NCBI RefSeq assembly: GCF_036322585.1
Contig: NZ_AP024600.1
Location: forward strand, 4,712,001-4,776,000
Reading direction: 5' to 3'
DNA length: 64,000 nt
From: Luteolibacter sp. LG18
GTDB lineage: Bacteria; Verrucomicrobiota; Verrucomicrobiia; Verrucomicrobiales; Akkermansiaceae
The notes under the pieces were generated by a model. The model did no database searches and had not been told where the DNA came from. It saw only the letters and a program-made list of their open reading frames with translations. The position numbers were made by a program, and so were the translations under genes. Positions 43,215-52,494 of this stretch are shown in pieces; within the stretch, counting starts at the first letter, position 1; each line of letters opens with the position of its first letter.

Positions 43215-44117
43215 TCAGGCGGTTAGATGCGTCGGCAAGACCACGAAAATGGCCACCGGCACGAGGAATACCGCATCCACCAGCACGCGCAGCACGGAAT
43301 TGGACATCAGGTGGCGGCAGCGGTTCAGGATGTAGAGGAGGGCCGCGGAAATGAAAACCGAGTAGTAATAGGGCCGGATCAAGCCCTCGGTGTCCGGCCT
43401 ACTATTTCGCTCCATGACTGCAAAGACGAGACACGCCACGGATAGCGCCAGCAAAAGAAGGGTCAGTGTGAGGTCCGCCGTGGCCCGCTCCTCCTCGTTT
43501 CCCTGGTCAACTTTTTCCCAGAGATCAATGGCGCTGATATTCGCGATGCACAAAACACCGAAGCAGATGACCTCCGGAGCGAGCAAAAGGTCGAGGCAGC
43601 GGAAGCCGCTCCAGCCGTCCATGGCGGGCAAGTAGACGTGCGCGGCCACCGCCGTGCCGTAAGCGAAGGCCATCCCCGCCATCACGTTCTTGGTGTAGGG
43701 AATCTGGCCGAGGCGGTGGTTCGTGAAGATGTTCAGCGCGAAAAACCCGAGCACCAGCACGCCTCCGAACAGCGCGTAGTTCAGGATGTCCACGGGCAAC
43801 GCGGCCAGGGTGGTGATCAGCGCCCCGAGCCCGGCAAGCACGCCACCGATGGCAAACCACTTCCGGTGCTTCAGATGGAACCGGTGGCGTTCTTCCAGGA
43901 GCTCCGGCGTCCCGGTCCGCATCGCGGCATCCAGGAGGCGGTCGAACACGTAGATCGCCCACACGACCAAGCCGAGGACCACATAAGCACTCACCGGCAG
44001 GTAGTTCGCCCGCCACGTTTTCCCGAACACCCACAGCCACGCGACCGCCACCAGCGGAGCATCAAGGCTCAGCAGGTTCGGAAGCAACCAGAAGGGTGTG
44101 CGGCGATCGGAGACCAC
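43215..44117 (-). CDS. UbiA-like integral membrane protein
   Basis: A 300-residue protein with about eight transmembrane helices. The segment VWAIYVFDRLLDAAMR (about 52-67) resembles the first Asp-rich motif of UbiA prenyltransferases (DxxxD), and IANISAIDLWEKVDQGNEEE has a candidate second acidic motif. Together they suggest a member, or relative, of the UbiA superfamily. The substrate is unknown and the motif match is imperfect. It stands alone between adk and the M48 peptidase gene, in the same orientation. Confidence 0.6.
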   Translation of the reverse strand: MVSDRRTPFWLLPNLLSLDAPLVAVAWLWVFGKTWRANYLPVSAYVVLGLVVWAIYVFDRLLDAAMRTGTPELLEERHRFHLKHRKWFAIGGVLAGLGALITTLAALPVDILNYALFGGVLVLGFFALNIFTNHRLGQIPYTKNVMAGMAFAYGTAVAAHVYLPAMDGWSGFRCLDLLLAPEVICFGVLCIANISAIDLWEKVDQGNEEERATADLTLTLLLLALSVACLVFAVMERNSRPDTEGLIRPYYYSVFISAALLYILNRCRHLMSNSVLRVLVDAVFLVPVAIFVVLPTHLTA

Positions 44118-44187
44118 GGGCGCCGGAACTTCCCCGACGTCACCGGTCCATGCAAGCGCCCATTTGCACTCGAAGCCTTCCAGATGG

Positions 44188-45936
44188 CTAGCGGGCGAGC
44201 ATCGAGGGCGGCAATGGCAGCCCGGTGGCCGCAGCCACGGCCCGCATCACCCCCAGCTCCCGGTCGCCGATCTGACCGTCGCTTTCGACGGCGAGCCGAC
44301 ACAAACGCATCAACTGGGATTTGACCATCGGCGTCGCGCCCCAGAACGCCCTCAGCGCCCCGGCCACACCGTCAGGCGTCAAATCCGCCGCCGGAGCCGC
44401 CTCGAAAGGGACGCCGGTGTGCTGGAAATACTCCGGCACGACCGCGCCAAGGGCCATGCCATCGCCGGAGGCCGAATCGAGGGCGGTGAGGATCAATGCG
44501 GCTTCACGGTAGAGGGTTTCCAGACCGCGATGGACCGTCTGCGGAGGCGACATCATGCCCGCGTGCATGGCGATCCTCCGTTCGACCAGTTGCTGGGCCA
44601 GAAGCAATTCCCAGGACAGATTTCCCTCCGCGAACCTCACCCGGGCGGCCTCGACCAATTGCACCAGTTCCCGCTTCGGGAGCGATTTGAGCGGCAGCAC
44701 GGTGCCCTCGATCACAGCCAGCCGGGAGCTCTCCTCCAAAGCCCCCAGTGCCTCCGTTACCGGTGCCACCCGCGGATCATTCCCCCCTCCGGCCACGGCC
44801 AGCAGCACCAACCGGGCCTCCCTGGGAGTTTGAAGCGAAGGAGCCTTCCGCCAACGCGCGGCCAACCCGTCCGCATCGAGGTCAGCTTCGACCTCCGGCG
44901 GCTGAGATCCGCCACGGACCAGAAGGGGCCGCTCGGCATGCAAGTGCACCTTGATGAACTCCCCGTTCCAATTCGGCTCCAGCGCCCGGATGCGTTTCTT
45001 GAGATCCGGATGGGTCTTCAGGCCGGTGAGATCGCTCGGCATGAAAAACACATGGCGGGCTTCCATCGCCCGGAGGCTGAGCAACATGCCCTGACGCCAC
45101 GTGCCGCCGACCTTCTTCAGCGCCCGCGCCATCGCCTCCGGATTGCGGGTGAACTGGATCGAAGCCGCATCCGCCAGCAACTCGCGCTGCCGGGAAACCG
45201 AGCATTGCAGCAGCCGGGCGAAGAACACACCAATGGAGCCGACCACCCAGATGATGCCCCCCAGCGCGAACGCGGCGAGCGTCCACCCGCCCGCGCCCCG
45301 GATGTGCTCGGCGATACGGATGACGCCCCGGCCGGTGAGCGAAATGACCACCAGACCAAACACCAGGCCCATGAGACGGTGGTTCAGGATGATGTCACCA
45401 TTGACGATGTGGCTGAACTCGTGCCCCACCACGGCCTGGAGTTCATCGCGGTCGAGGTGATCGAGCGCACCACGAGTCACGACCACCACCGCCTGATGTG
45501 CGTCCCGACCAGCGGCGAAGGCATTGATCCCCTTCTCCTCTCCCATCACCCAGGCTTCGGGCACCGGAATGCCAGCGGCCAGGGCCATTTCCTCCACGAT
45601 ATTGAGAAACCTCCGCTCGGCTTCGTTTTCGGTCGATGCCGGAACCGGCCGCGCTCCGAGTCGTGCCGCGACCACCGCACCGCCACCCCGTAGGGAGGCG
45701 ATCCGCCAGATCGCACCTCCGACAATCAGGGCGACCACCGGCACGGCCACAGCCAACCCCGTTTCCGGATCCCACCACCGGAACAGCGGACCGGGACGAT
45801 GCTGGTCGAAGAATGGCCGCACCAGGATGGCGATCCCGTAGAGGGCGGCGATCACGCCGAACAAGCACAGCACGAAACCGGGCACCAGCATCCGGGCCCG
45901 GGACCGCGCCTGCCTTTGGGCTTCGAAGAAGTCCAC
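44188..45936 (-). CDS. M48-family (HtpX-like) membrane metallopeptidase
   Basis: A 582-residue zinc protease. Two transmembrane helices (about 18-40 and 62-80) precede the M48 catalytic domain, where HEFSH at 172-176 gives H172, E173 and H176 and a downstream Glu lies in RELLADAASIQFTRNP. Two more helices follow the zinc motif (MGLVFGLVVISLTG; LAAFALGGIIWVVGSIGVFF). The C-terminal half (about 310-582) is an extra domain not in HtpX. The LemA gene lies upstream in the same operon, a pairing widespread in bacteria. Probably acts in membrane protein quality control. Confidence 0.88.
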   Translation of the reverse strand: MDFFEAQRQARSRARMLVPGFVLCLFGVIAALYGIAILVRPFFDQHRPGPLFRWWDPETGLAVAVPVVALIVGGAIWRIASLRGGGAVVAARLGARPVPASTENEAERRFLNIVEEMALAAGIPVPEAWVMGEEKGINAFAAGRDAHQAVVVVTRGALDHLDRDELQAVVGHEFSHIVNGDIILNHRLMGLVFGLVVISLTGRGVIRIAEHIRGAGGWTLAAFALGGIIWVVGSIGVFFARLLQCSVSRQRELLADAASIQFTRNPEAMARALKKVGGTWRQGMLLSLRAMEARHVFFMPSDLTGLKTHPDLKKRIRALEPNWNGEFIKVHLHAERPLLVRGGSQPPEVEADLDADGLAARWRKAPSLQTPREARLVLLAVAGGGNDPRVAPVTEALGALEESSRLAVIEGTVLPLKSLPKRELVQLVEAARVRFAEGNLSWELLLAQQLVERRIAMHAGMMSPPQTVHRGLETLYREAALILTALDSASGDGMALGAVVPEYFQHTGVPFEAAPAADLTPDGVAGALRAFWGATPMVKSQLMRLCRLAVESDGQIGDRELGVMRAVAAATGLPLPPSMLAR

Positions 45937-45956
45937 GAGCGGGGGGGTCCGGGTTG

Positions 45957-46559
45957 TTAGAAGCGCACCACCGGAGCTTCCCGCTCCGCGGACTTGTCGA
46001 TCTCGAACAAGGAGGCCACCGGGAAATGGAAGGTGCCGGCGATGAAGTTCGCCGGGAAGATTTCACGACGGATGTTATAGCCCATCACGGCGTCATTGTA
46101 GGCCTGGCGGGCGAAAGACACCTTGTTCTCGGTGCTGGTCAGCTCTTCCATGAGCCGGGCGATGGTCGCGTTCGCCTTGAGATCCGGATAGGCCTCCATC
46201 ACCGCGAACAGGCGGCCGAGCGAGCCTCCCAGCGCGCCTTCCGCGGCGGCGAGTTTCTGCATCTCCACGCGGGCACCCGGCGTGGCAGCGGCCTCGGTGC
46301 GGGCGGTCTCCGCCGCGTGGCGGGCGGCCACCACCGCCTCAAGCGTCCCGCGCTCATGGTTGAGATAGGTCTTGGCGGCCTCGACGAGATTCGGGATGAG
46401 GTCGTGGCGGCGTTTCAACTGCACGTCGATCTGGGCGAAGGCATTGCCGAAGACATTCCGCATGCGGACCAGGCCGTTGTAGGTCGCGATGATGTACCAG
46501 AGGATGACCACCACCAGCACTGCCACAGCGGTCCCCAGAATCCCAACGGTCGTATACAT
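45957..46559 (-). CDS. lemA: LemA family protein
   Basis: A 200-residue LemA protein with one N-terminal transmembrane helix (about 3-26) and the long three-helix bundle of the family: YNGLVRMRNVFGNAFAQIDVQLKRRHDLIPNLVEAAKTY in part, VMEAYPDLKANATIARLMEEL in part, and YNDAVMGYNIRREIFPANFIAG. ATG 46559 is the proper start. It is first in a two-gene operon with the M48 peptidase. Exact function is unsettled; the pair is thought to act together. Confidence 0.93.
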   Translation of the reverse strand: MYTTVGILGTAVAVLVVVILWYIIATYNGLVRMRNVFGNAFAQIDVQLKRRHDLIPNLVEAAKTYLNHERGTLEAVVAARHAAETARTEAAATPGARVEMQKLAAAEGALGGSLGRLFAVMEAYPDLKANATIARLMEELTSTENKVSFARQAYNDAVMGYNIRREIFPANFIAGTFHFPVASLFEIDKSAEREAPVVRF

Positions 46560-46659
46560 GTGGCGACCATGACTCCCTGCTGGCCTTCCGGCGACTCCAA
46601 AACCCACGGCCGTTTCAACCGGGCTTGAGCCGCCGGTCATCACGCGGCAAGCTCGCGGC

Positions 46660-47262
46660 GTGCCGCTTATCCGCGACTGCCGTTTCACCGCCATCGACTT
46701 CGAATCCGCCGGAGCCGCGCGCGGGCGCACCGACGCGCCGGTGCAGATCGGGCTCGCAGGATGGTCTCATGCCGAGGGCCATGGCGGGACGTTCATGTCC
46801 TACTTGAAAACCGACCAACCGGTGACGTGGTCGGCCCGGAAGGTGCATGGCATCGGCCCCGAACACCTCGTGAACGCCCCTTCCCTGCTCTCGCTATGGC
46901 CGGAGCTGAAGACCCGGCTCGCCGGAGCGGTGGTGGTGGCCCATGGCAAGGGCACGGAAAAGCGTTTCCTGCGGGCATTCCCCGGCCACGGCTTCGGCCC
47001 GTGGATCGACACCCTGCTGCTGGCCCGCGCGGCGTGGCCGGAACTGCCGGACCATTCGCTGGGCGCGCTTTCTGAAAGCCGGGGGCTGACAGCCGCCATC
47101 ACCGCGCTGGTACCGGACCGCAAGTGGCACGACGCGCTCTACGACGCGGTGGCCTCGCTGGTGCTGCTGGAGGATCTGATCACCTCCTGCGGATTGGAAG
47201 ATCTGCCGATGGATGGCCTGGTTTCCCCTGACACCTCCACCTGGCACCGCCTGAGGCGTTGA
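46660..47262 (+). CDS. DEDDh 3'-5' exonuclease (DnaQ-like)
   Basis: A 200-residue exonuclease, GTG start at 46660. The DEDDh residues are visible: D13 and E15 in AIDFESAG, the Exo II aspartate position replaced near VVAHGKGTEKRF, and HDALYDAVASLVLLE at the end with the catalytic His and Asp. The Exo II motif has AHGKGTEK where AHNxxFD is usual, so the second acidic residue is uncertain. It is not a polymerase subunit by itself. Divergent from lemA, convergent with the acyltransferase gene. Confidence 0.78.
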   Translation: MPLIRDCRFTAIDFESAGAARGRTDAPVQIGLAGWSHAEGHGGTFMSYLKTDQPVTWSARKVHGIGPEHLVNAPSLLSLWPELKTRLAGAVVVAHGKGTEKRFLRAFPGHGFGPWIDTLLLARAAWPELPDHSLGALSESRGLTAAITALVPDRKWHDALYDAVASLVLLEDLITSCGLEDLPMDGLVSPDTSTWHRLRR

Positions 47263-47274
47263 ACTCCCCGCGGC

Positions 47275-47883
47275 TTACAACGCCGCAATGGCGTCCATGA
47301 TCCGCTTCGAGATTGCCTGGTAACCTTCCTTGCCGTGGGAGGCCTTGATTTCCTCCGCCGTGAGGCGGATCGGATCGCCGACGGTCACCGAGATCCGGGC
47401 GAAACGGATGCGACCGGAACCACGCGGCAAAGCCTCACGGGCTCCGCGGATGCGCACCGGCTGGATCACCGCGCCGGATTTGACCGCCACCAGGCCGATG
47501 CCGGGCTGGACCTCGCCGAGATTGCCATCAAGCGTGCGCTCGCCTTCCGGGAACACCAGCACGCGCTCGCCTTCCTTGAGGAGTTTGATCACGGTTTTCA
47601 GGCTGCCCATGTCCGGACGATCCTGGTCGACCGGGATCGCGTTCCAACGCGGGTACAGCCAAGCGCCAAAACCGCGGAAAAGCGTCTTCCGGGCGAGATA
47701 CCACATCTCGGTGCGGTAGAGATTCCCGATCAAAGGCGGATCGAGGAAGCTCTCATGGTTCGAGGCCACCAGCACCGCTCCTTCGGTGACGAGCTTCTCC
47801 GCGCCGATGACCCGCATGCCAAACAGCGAGCGAAACGCCGCGCCGAGGGTCATCCAGCCGCACCAGTAAATCCAACGCATCAT
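47275..47883 (-). CDS. plsC: 1-acylglycerol-3-phosphate acyltransferase-like (PlsC family)
   Basis: A 202-residue membrane-associated lysophospholipid acyltransferase. The HX4D motif is in ASNHESFLDPPLI, the FPEG motif in VLVFPEGERTLDG, and KSGAVIQPVRIRGA is the third block. It makes phosphatidic acid or acylates a related lipid. It lies five bases downstream of cmk, a common arrangement in bacteria (cmk-plsC). Confidence 0.88.
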   Translation of the reverse strand: MMRWIYWCGWMTLGAAFRSLFGMRVIGAEKLVTEGAVLVASNHESFLDPPLIGNLYRTEMWYLARKTLFRGFGAWLYPRWNAIPVDQDRPDMGSLKTVIKLLKEGERVLVFPEGERTLDGNLGEVQPGIGLVAVKSGAVIQPVRIRGAREALPRGSGRIRFARISVTVGDPIRLTAEEIKASHGKEGYQAISKRIMDAIAAL

Positions 47884-47888
47884 GCGGT

Positions 47889-48557
47889 TCAGAGCAGTTT
47901 GAGTCCTTGCTTCTCGAGGATCTCAATCGCCGCGGCGACGCCGGACTCGATCGTGTGGTCGGAGGTGTCCAGCACGGTCGCACCGTTCGCCACGATCAGC
48001 GGCGCGGTCGCCCGGCGGCTGTCGGCGGCATCGCGCTTCGACACCGCGTCGAGTTCGCCCGCATCGCGGCGGCGCGCGGCGCGGACCTCCTCGTCCGCAT
48101 CGACGTAGATCTTGTAGGGCGTGTCCGGGAAGACGACGGACCCGATGTCCCGGCCTTCCATCACCACGCTGGCGCGCTTGAGATACTCGCGTTGCAAGGC
48201 CACCAGGGCATCACGCACCTCCGGCACGGCGGAGACGGCGGAGACGTTGGAGTTCACCGCCTCGCCGCGGAGCTCGTCGCCCGGATCGATGCCATCAACC
48301 TTGATCGTCGAATAGCGGCCGTCGTCGCCGCACTCCAGTGTCGTGCGGTGAAGAACCGCGATCACCGCGGCGGCGTCGTGCGGGTCCACGCCCTCGCGCA
48401 GCACCTTCCACGTCACGGCGCGGTACATCGCGCCGGAATTGACCATCACCAGCCCGAGTTGCTCCGCGAGGATGCGGGCCAGGGTGCTCTTTCCCGAAGC
48501 CGCCGGGCCGTCGATGGCGATGGCGACATTTCCGGAATCCGGTGAGATCGAGGTCAT
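47889..48557 (-). CDS. cmk: Cytidylate kinase
   Basis: A 222-residue (d)CMP kinase. P-loop GPAASGKST at 17-25, then LVMVNSGAMYRAVTWKVL, EGRDIGSVVFPD and the ARRRDAGE loop. ATG 48557 overlaps the aroA stop (ATGA), so the pair is translationally coupled in the order tyrA-aroA-cmk-plsC. Confidence 0.94.
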   Translation of the reverse strand: MTSISPDSGNVAIAIDGPAASGKSTLARILAEQLGLVMVNSGAMYRAVTWKVLREGVDPHDAAAVIAVLHRTTLECGDDGRYSTIKVDGIDPGDELRGEAVNSNVSAVSAVPEVRDALVALQREYLKRASVVMEGRDIGSVVFPDTPYKIYVDADEEVRAARRRDAGELDAVSKRDAADSRRATAPLIVANGATVLDTSDHTIESGVAAAIEILEKQGLKLL

Positions 48558-49906
48558 GCTCGGACGAGGGTTTTCTGTTCGTAGTCGGCGGGGTTGGTCC
48601 GCTCGTGGCGGACAGCATCGAGATGCTTCGAGAACCCGGGATACGAGGTGTTCACGCACTCGGTGTTCTTCACCACGGTCTCACCCGCGGCGAAGAGGCC
48701 GGCGATGGCGAAGGCCATGGCGATACGATGGTCGCCGTAGGAATCGAGGGTGGTGCCGATCAGCGGCTTGCCGCCGTGGATCTCCATGCCGTCCTCGAAC
48801 TCGGTGATGTCCCCGCCCATCAGGCGCAGGTTCTCGACCACCGTGGCGATGCGGTCGGTTTCCTTCACGCGCAGCTCGCGGGCATTGCGGATGCTGGTGG
48901 TGCCTTCCGCCAGGGCGGCGGCCACGGCGATCACCGGGATCTCGTCGATGAGGTTCGGAATTTCCTCCGGCAGCAGCGAGGTGCCCTTCAACTGCGCGCC
49001 ATGGACCTCGATGTTGCCGATTGCCTCGCCTTCGGTCTGGTGCTCGGCCACGATGATGTGGGCACCCATGCGGACGAGGACGTTGATGATCGCCGTGCGG
49101 GTCGGATTGAGGCCCACGTTCTTGATCATCAGGCGGGAGCCGGGCATGGCGGCGGCGGCTACCAGCCAGAAGGCGGCGCTGGAGATATCGCCGGGCACCA
49201 CGAAATCGCAGGCCTCGGGCATCTGGTCGCCGTAGATGGTGATCGCGTTGCCATCGCGGATCGTGCGGACGCGGAAGGACTCCAGCATGCGCTCGGTGTG
49301 GTCGCGGGTTTCCGCGGGCTGGGTGACGGTGGTACGGCCTTCCGTGAAGAGACCGGCGAGCAGCACGGCGCTCTTCACCTGGGCACTGGCCATCGGCATC
49401 TCGTAGCGGATCGGCGTGAGCTTGCCGCCGGTGATGCGGAGCGGCGCGCAGCCCGGCTTTTCACCGAGGGTCTCGATCTTCGCGCCCATCTCCTCGAGTG
49501 GCTTGGTGATGCGGCCCATCGGACGAGAGGAAAGCGAGGCATCGCCGAAAAGTTCCGACGTGAACGGCTGGGCGGCCAGCAGGCCCGCGAGCAAGCGCAT
49601 GCCGGTGCCGGAATTGCCACAGTCGATCGGCTCGACGGGGGCCTGGAGCTTCATCGAGCGGCCGGTGATCTTCATCGCGACCGGGCCGTAGCCTTCCAGT
49701 TCCTCCAGCACCTCGACCTCGGCGCCGAGCGCCTGCATGGCCTTCAGCGTGTTCAGGCAGTCCTCGCTGGGCAGGAAATTGGTGATGGTGCAGGTGCCGT
49801 TGGAAAGACCGGCCAGCATCGCGGCGCGGTGGGACATGCTCTTGTCACCCGGCACGCTGAACTCGGCGTGAAGGGTTTCGATCGATTTGACTCGGAATTC
49901 CGACAT
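48554..49906 (-). CDS. aroA: 3-phosphoshikimate 1-carboxyvinyltransferase (EPSP synthase)
   Basis: A 450-residue EPSP synthase of the shikimate pathway. Motifs: VPGDKSMSHRAAMLAGLSNG, the signature NSGTGMRLLAGLLAAQP, PMGRITKPLEEMGAKIE, and the C-terminal RVKETDRIATVVENLRLMG and DSYGDHRIAMAFAIAG. The GTGMR stretch is the variant seen in class II enzymes (no Ala as in E. coli NAGTAMRP). ATG 49906 is the start; a longer frame to 50137 overlaps tyrA. Confidence 0.95.
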   Translation of the reverse strand: MSEFRVKSIETLHAEFSVPGDKSMSHRAAMLAGLSNGTCTITNFLPSEDCLNTLKAMQALGAEVEVLEELEGYGPVAMKITGRSMKLQAPVEPIDCGNSGTGMRLLAGLLAAQPFTSELFGDASLSSRPMGRITKPLEEMGAKIETLGEKPGCAPLRITGGKLTPIRYEMPMASAQVKSAVLLAGLFTEGRTTVTQPAETRDHTERMLESFRVRTIRDGNAITIYGDQMPEACDFVVPGDISSAAFWLVAAAAMPGSRLMIKNVGLNPTRTAIINVLVRMGAHIIVAEHQTEGEAIGNIEVHGAQLKGTSLLPEEIPNLIDEIPVIAVAAALAEGTTSIRNARELRVKETDRIATVVENLRLMGGDITEFEDGMEIHGGKPLIGTTLDSYGDHRIAMAFAIAGLFAAGETVVKNTECVNTSYPGFSKHLDAVRHERTNPADYEQKTLVRA

Positions 49907-49916
49907 GATGAAAAAC

Positions 49917-50780
49917 TTAGCGGTTGAGGGGCAGAGCGTCCCGGCGGGTCTTGGCGGTGGCCAGCAGCCGATGGACGGTTTCATGGTCGCCCGCCTCCAG
50001 CGAGGCAAGCATTTCACGAAGCCCGGCGATGGTCTCGCGCAGGGGCGCGGCCAGCGCCTCCCGGTTTTCCATGAGGATCTCGGTCCACATGGCGGGGTCG
50101 CCGCCGGCCACCCGGGTGGTGTCGCGGAGGCCGCCACCGCCGAAGCGGCCGTCGCCGGGGTCCCGCAGGGCCACCGTCGCCCCCGCCGCGGCGATCACGT
50201 GCGGGAGATGGGAAATCCGCGCAACCAGCTCATCATGAACCGCGGAAAGCATCCACGAGGTGCGGCATCCGACGGACTGCCAGAAGCGCTCCAACTTCCC
50301 CCGCAGCTCGACCGGCGAACGCTGGTCATCGGTGAGCAAGCAGGCGGCGGACTCGAAAAGGGTGGCCTTCGCGGCCTCGATGCCGCCGTGTTCGGAACCG
50401 GCCATCGGGTGGCTGCCAATGAAAGGAATGCCGCTGCCCGCGAGCACCGGCGGCAGAGTGGCGTGCACCACGCCCTTCACGCTGCCGACATCCGTGACCA
50501 CCGCACCCGCGGCGAGACCGGCAGCCAAGGCCTTCTTCACCAGGTCCGGCATCGCTCCCACCGGTACGGCGAGCACCACCAGATCCGCGCCTGCCACGGC
50601 GGCGGGCAATTCCGAGGTGGCTCCAGCGATGCCGAGCGATCGGGCGGTGGCCGCCGTTTCCTCGCGGCGGGCCCACAGGCTCACACCCAGATCGGGAAAT
50701 TTCTTCGTCAGGGCAAGCGCGAGCGATCCTCCGAGCAATCCGCCCCCGAGCACCGCCACCTTTTGGAAATCCATGGTCAT
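49917..50780 (-). CDS. tyrA: Prephenate dehydrogenase
   Basis: A 287-residue prephenate (or arogenate) dehydrogenase. The Rossmann motif VAVLGGGLLGGSLALAL is at 8-24; TDVGSVKG, FIGSHPMAGSEHGGIEAA and the SHLPHVIAAA segment are typical. There is no chorismate mutase or ACT domain. It starts the operon tyrA-aroA-cmk-plsC for aromatic amino acid and nucleotide/lipid genes. Confidence 0.94.
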   Translation of the reverse strand: MTMDFQKVAVLGGGLLGGSLALALTKKFPDLGVSLWARREETAATARSLGIAGATSELPAAVAGADLVVLAVPVGAMPDLVKKALAAGLAAGAVVTDVGSVKGVVHATLPPVLAGSGIPFIGSHPMAGSEHGGIEAAKATLFESAACLLTDDQRSPVELRGKLERFWQSVGCRTSWMLSAVHDELVARISHLPHVIAAAGATVALRDPGDGRFGGGGLRDTTRVAGGDPAMWTEILMENREALAAPLRETIAGLREMLASLEAGDHETVHRLLATAKTRRDALPLNR

Positions 50781-50843
50781 TGGAAATGAAACGGCCGGGT
50801 CCGCGGAACGAACCCGGCCGGCTCGAAAAACTCTGGAGAGGAA

Positions 50844-51290
50844 TCAGGGAACGCGGAAGTACTTCTTCTCGCCGCTCTGATAGGTCGGGTCCTGGACCAG
50901 GGTGCCGCTCGGGATGTCCCGCACGTCCACCATCTTGTTGTTATACGGGCTGAAGACGAAGCCTTCCTTGCCGGGCACCGGATTGGCGAAAGGATAGTCC
51001 TTCTTGTTCTCCTGCTTCGGCTTCGGCTGGGTCGGCTCGGTGGTGCCGCCTTCCGGCTTGCTGAGGTTTTCGGCCGTCTTGTTGGCCTCCTCTTCCTTCT
51101 TCTTGAGCTCTTCCTCCTTCTTTTTCAGCTCGTCCCGCTTCTTCTGCAGTTCCTGCTGCTCCGGGCTCAGGACGGTCTGCTGCGGCTGCTGGCCCTTCTT
51201 GCCGGGACCGCCGTGCTCCGGGTAAACCGTGCAGGACACGAGCAGCGATCCGCTCAGCGCGGCGACACCAAGGAGAAGACGGGAGGACAT
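50844..51290 (-). CDS. Putative lipoprotein with Lys/Glu-rich coiled coil
   Basis: A 148-residue exported protein with a lipobox (LLVSC at residues 16-20, Cys20), so it is probably lipidated. Residues about 43-75 form a charged helix of KKRDELKKKEEELKKKEEE type, followed by a Pro/Thr/Lys-rich linker. The C-terminal end has NPVPGKEGFVFSPYNNKMVDVRDIPSGTLVQDPTY, which recurs in short proteins of Verrucomicrobia as I recall; I give it no family name. It lies 63 bases upstream of tyrA. Confidence 0.78.
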   Translation of the reverse strand: MSSRLLLGVAALSGSLLVSCTVYPEHGGPGKKGQQPQQTVLSPEQQELQKKRDELKKKEEELKKKEEEANKTAENLSKPEGGTTEPTQPKPKQENKKDYPFANPVPGKEGFVFSPYNNKMVDVRDIPSGTLVQDPTYQSGEKKYFRVP

Positions 51291-51456
51291 GACTGGGAAA
51301 TAATTGGGGTTATGGGACCGGATATTGCGTCAACCAGGGCGGGCTTGCAACACCGGGATCATTGGACCAACCCGCGCTCGCGTCAAGCCGTCGCGTCATC
51401 CGCCACTGATCGCTTCCCATCCGCCCGCCAAGCCTCTAAGGCCATGGGCAGGCCTG

Positions 51457-52494
51457 ATGGAATCCCCGCGCACACCACTGTTGGATTGGATGAACGGACG
51501 AGGAACCGTTCCATCCTTCGATGACCTGGCGCTCGCCGTGTTCCGGCACCAGTTCCAGCTCAACGAGCCCTACCGGCGCTATGCCATGGCTCGCGGCCGC
51601 ACGCCGGAGACGGTGGCGCGCTGGCAGGAGATCCCGGCGGTGCCGACCGATGCCTTCAAGCTGACCCGCCACCCGCTGCGTTGTTTCCCGGCCTCCGAAA
51701 CGCGGGCCATTTTCCGCACCTCCGGCACCACCCGGGACATCCGCGGCGAACACGCCTTCGACGACCTCACGCTCTACGAAACCTCGATTCTGCAAGGCTG
51801 GCGGCATGCCGGACTACCGGTGCCGGAGAATCCGTGGTTCGTCTTCCAAGCCCCCACCAACGCCCCGGATTCCTCGCTCGGCCACATGTTTGGCACGCTC
51901 CAACAGGCTCATGCGCCGGACGCCGCCGACCGCTGGCTGATCGACGCCACCGGTCGGCTCAATCCCGCCCCTCTCGCCCGCGCCGCGGCGGAGGGCCGCC
52001 CGATCGCCCTTTTCGCGACCGCGCTAGGACTACTGCGAATGATCGAGGCGGACCAGCACGTGACGCTGCCCGCGGGCTCGTGGATGTTCGAAACCGGCGG
52101 CTACAAGGGCGTGAAGGTCGAGCTGGAGCCCGCCGCCTTCCGCGCGCTGGTGGCGGAGCGTTTCGCGATCGAACCGTCCCACCTGCTCAACGAGTACGGC
52201 ATGACCGAGCTCAGCTCGCCCTTCTACGCGTGGAACGGCGAGGCCTCCCACCGCGGCAGTCCCTGGACCCGCATCCGGGTGGTCGATCCCGAAACCGGCG
52301 AAACCGCCGCAGAGGGCCAGCCCGGTTACCTGGAAATCCTCGACCTCGCCAACCTCGGCTCGGTCGCCGCGATCCGCACCCAGGACCTCGCCATCGCCAC
52401 CGGTGACACCACCTTCACCCTGCTCGGACGCGATCCCGCCGCCCTGCCCCGCGGCTGCTCCCGTCGCACCGACGACCTCCTCACTTCACCATGA
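51457..52494 (+). CDS. LuxE-like acyl-protein synthetase
   Basis: A 345-residue adenylate-forming enzyme of the LuxE family. In the lux system LuxE activates a fatty acid with ATP and hands it to the LuxC reductase. Motifs: AIFRTSGTTRDIRGEHAFDD (phosphate-binding loop TSGTT), FATALGLLRMIE, SWMFETGGYKGVKVELE and LLNEYGMTELSSPFY. ATG 51457 is chosen; the upstream extension to 51304 is Pro/Arg-rich and unlike the family. It overlaps the LuxC-like gene by ATGA. LuxD and LuxAB are absent. Confidence 0.88.
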   Translation: MESPRTPLLDWMNGRGTVPSFDDLALAVFRHQFQLNEPYRRYAMARGRTPETVARWQEIPAVPTDAFKLTRHPLRCFPASETRAIFRTSGTTRDIRGEHAFDDLTLYETSILQGWRHAGLPVPENPWFVFQAPTNAPDSSLGHMFGTLQQAHAPDAADRWLIDATGRLNPAPLARAAAEGRPIALFATALGLLRMIEADQHVTLPAGSWMFETGGYKGVKVELEPAAFRALVAERFAIEPSHLLNEYGMTELSSPFYAWNGEASHRGSPWTRIRVVDPETGETAAEGQPGYLEILDLANLGSVAAIRTQDLAIATGDTTFTLLGRDPAALPRGCSRRTDDLLTSP

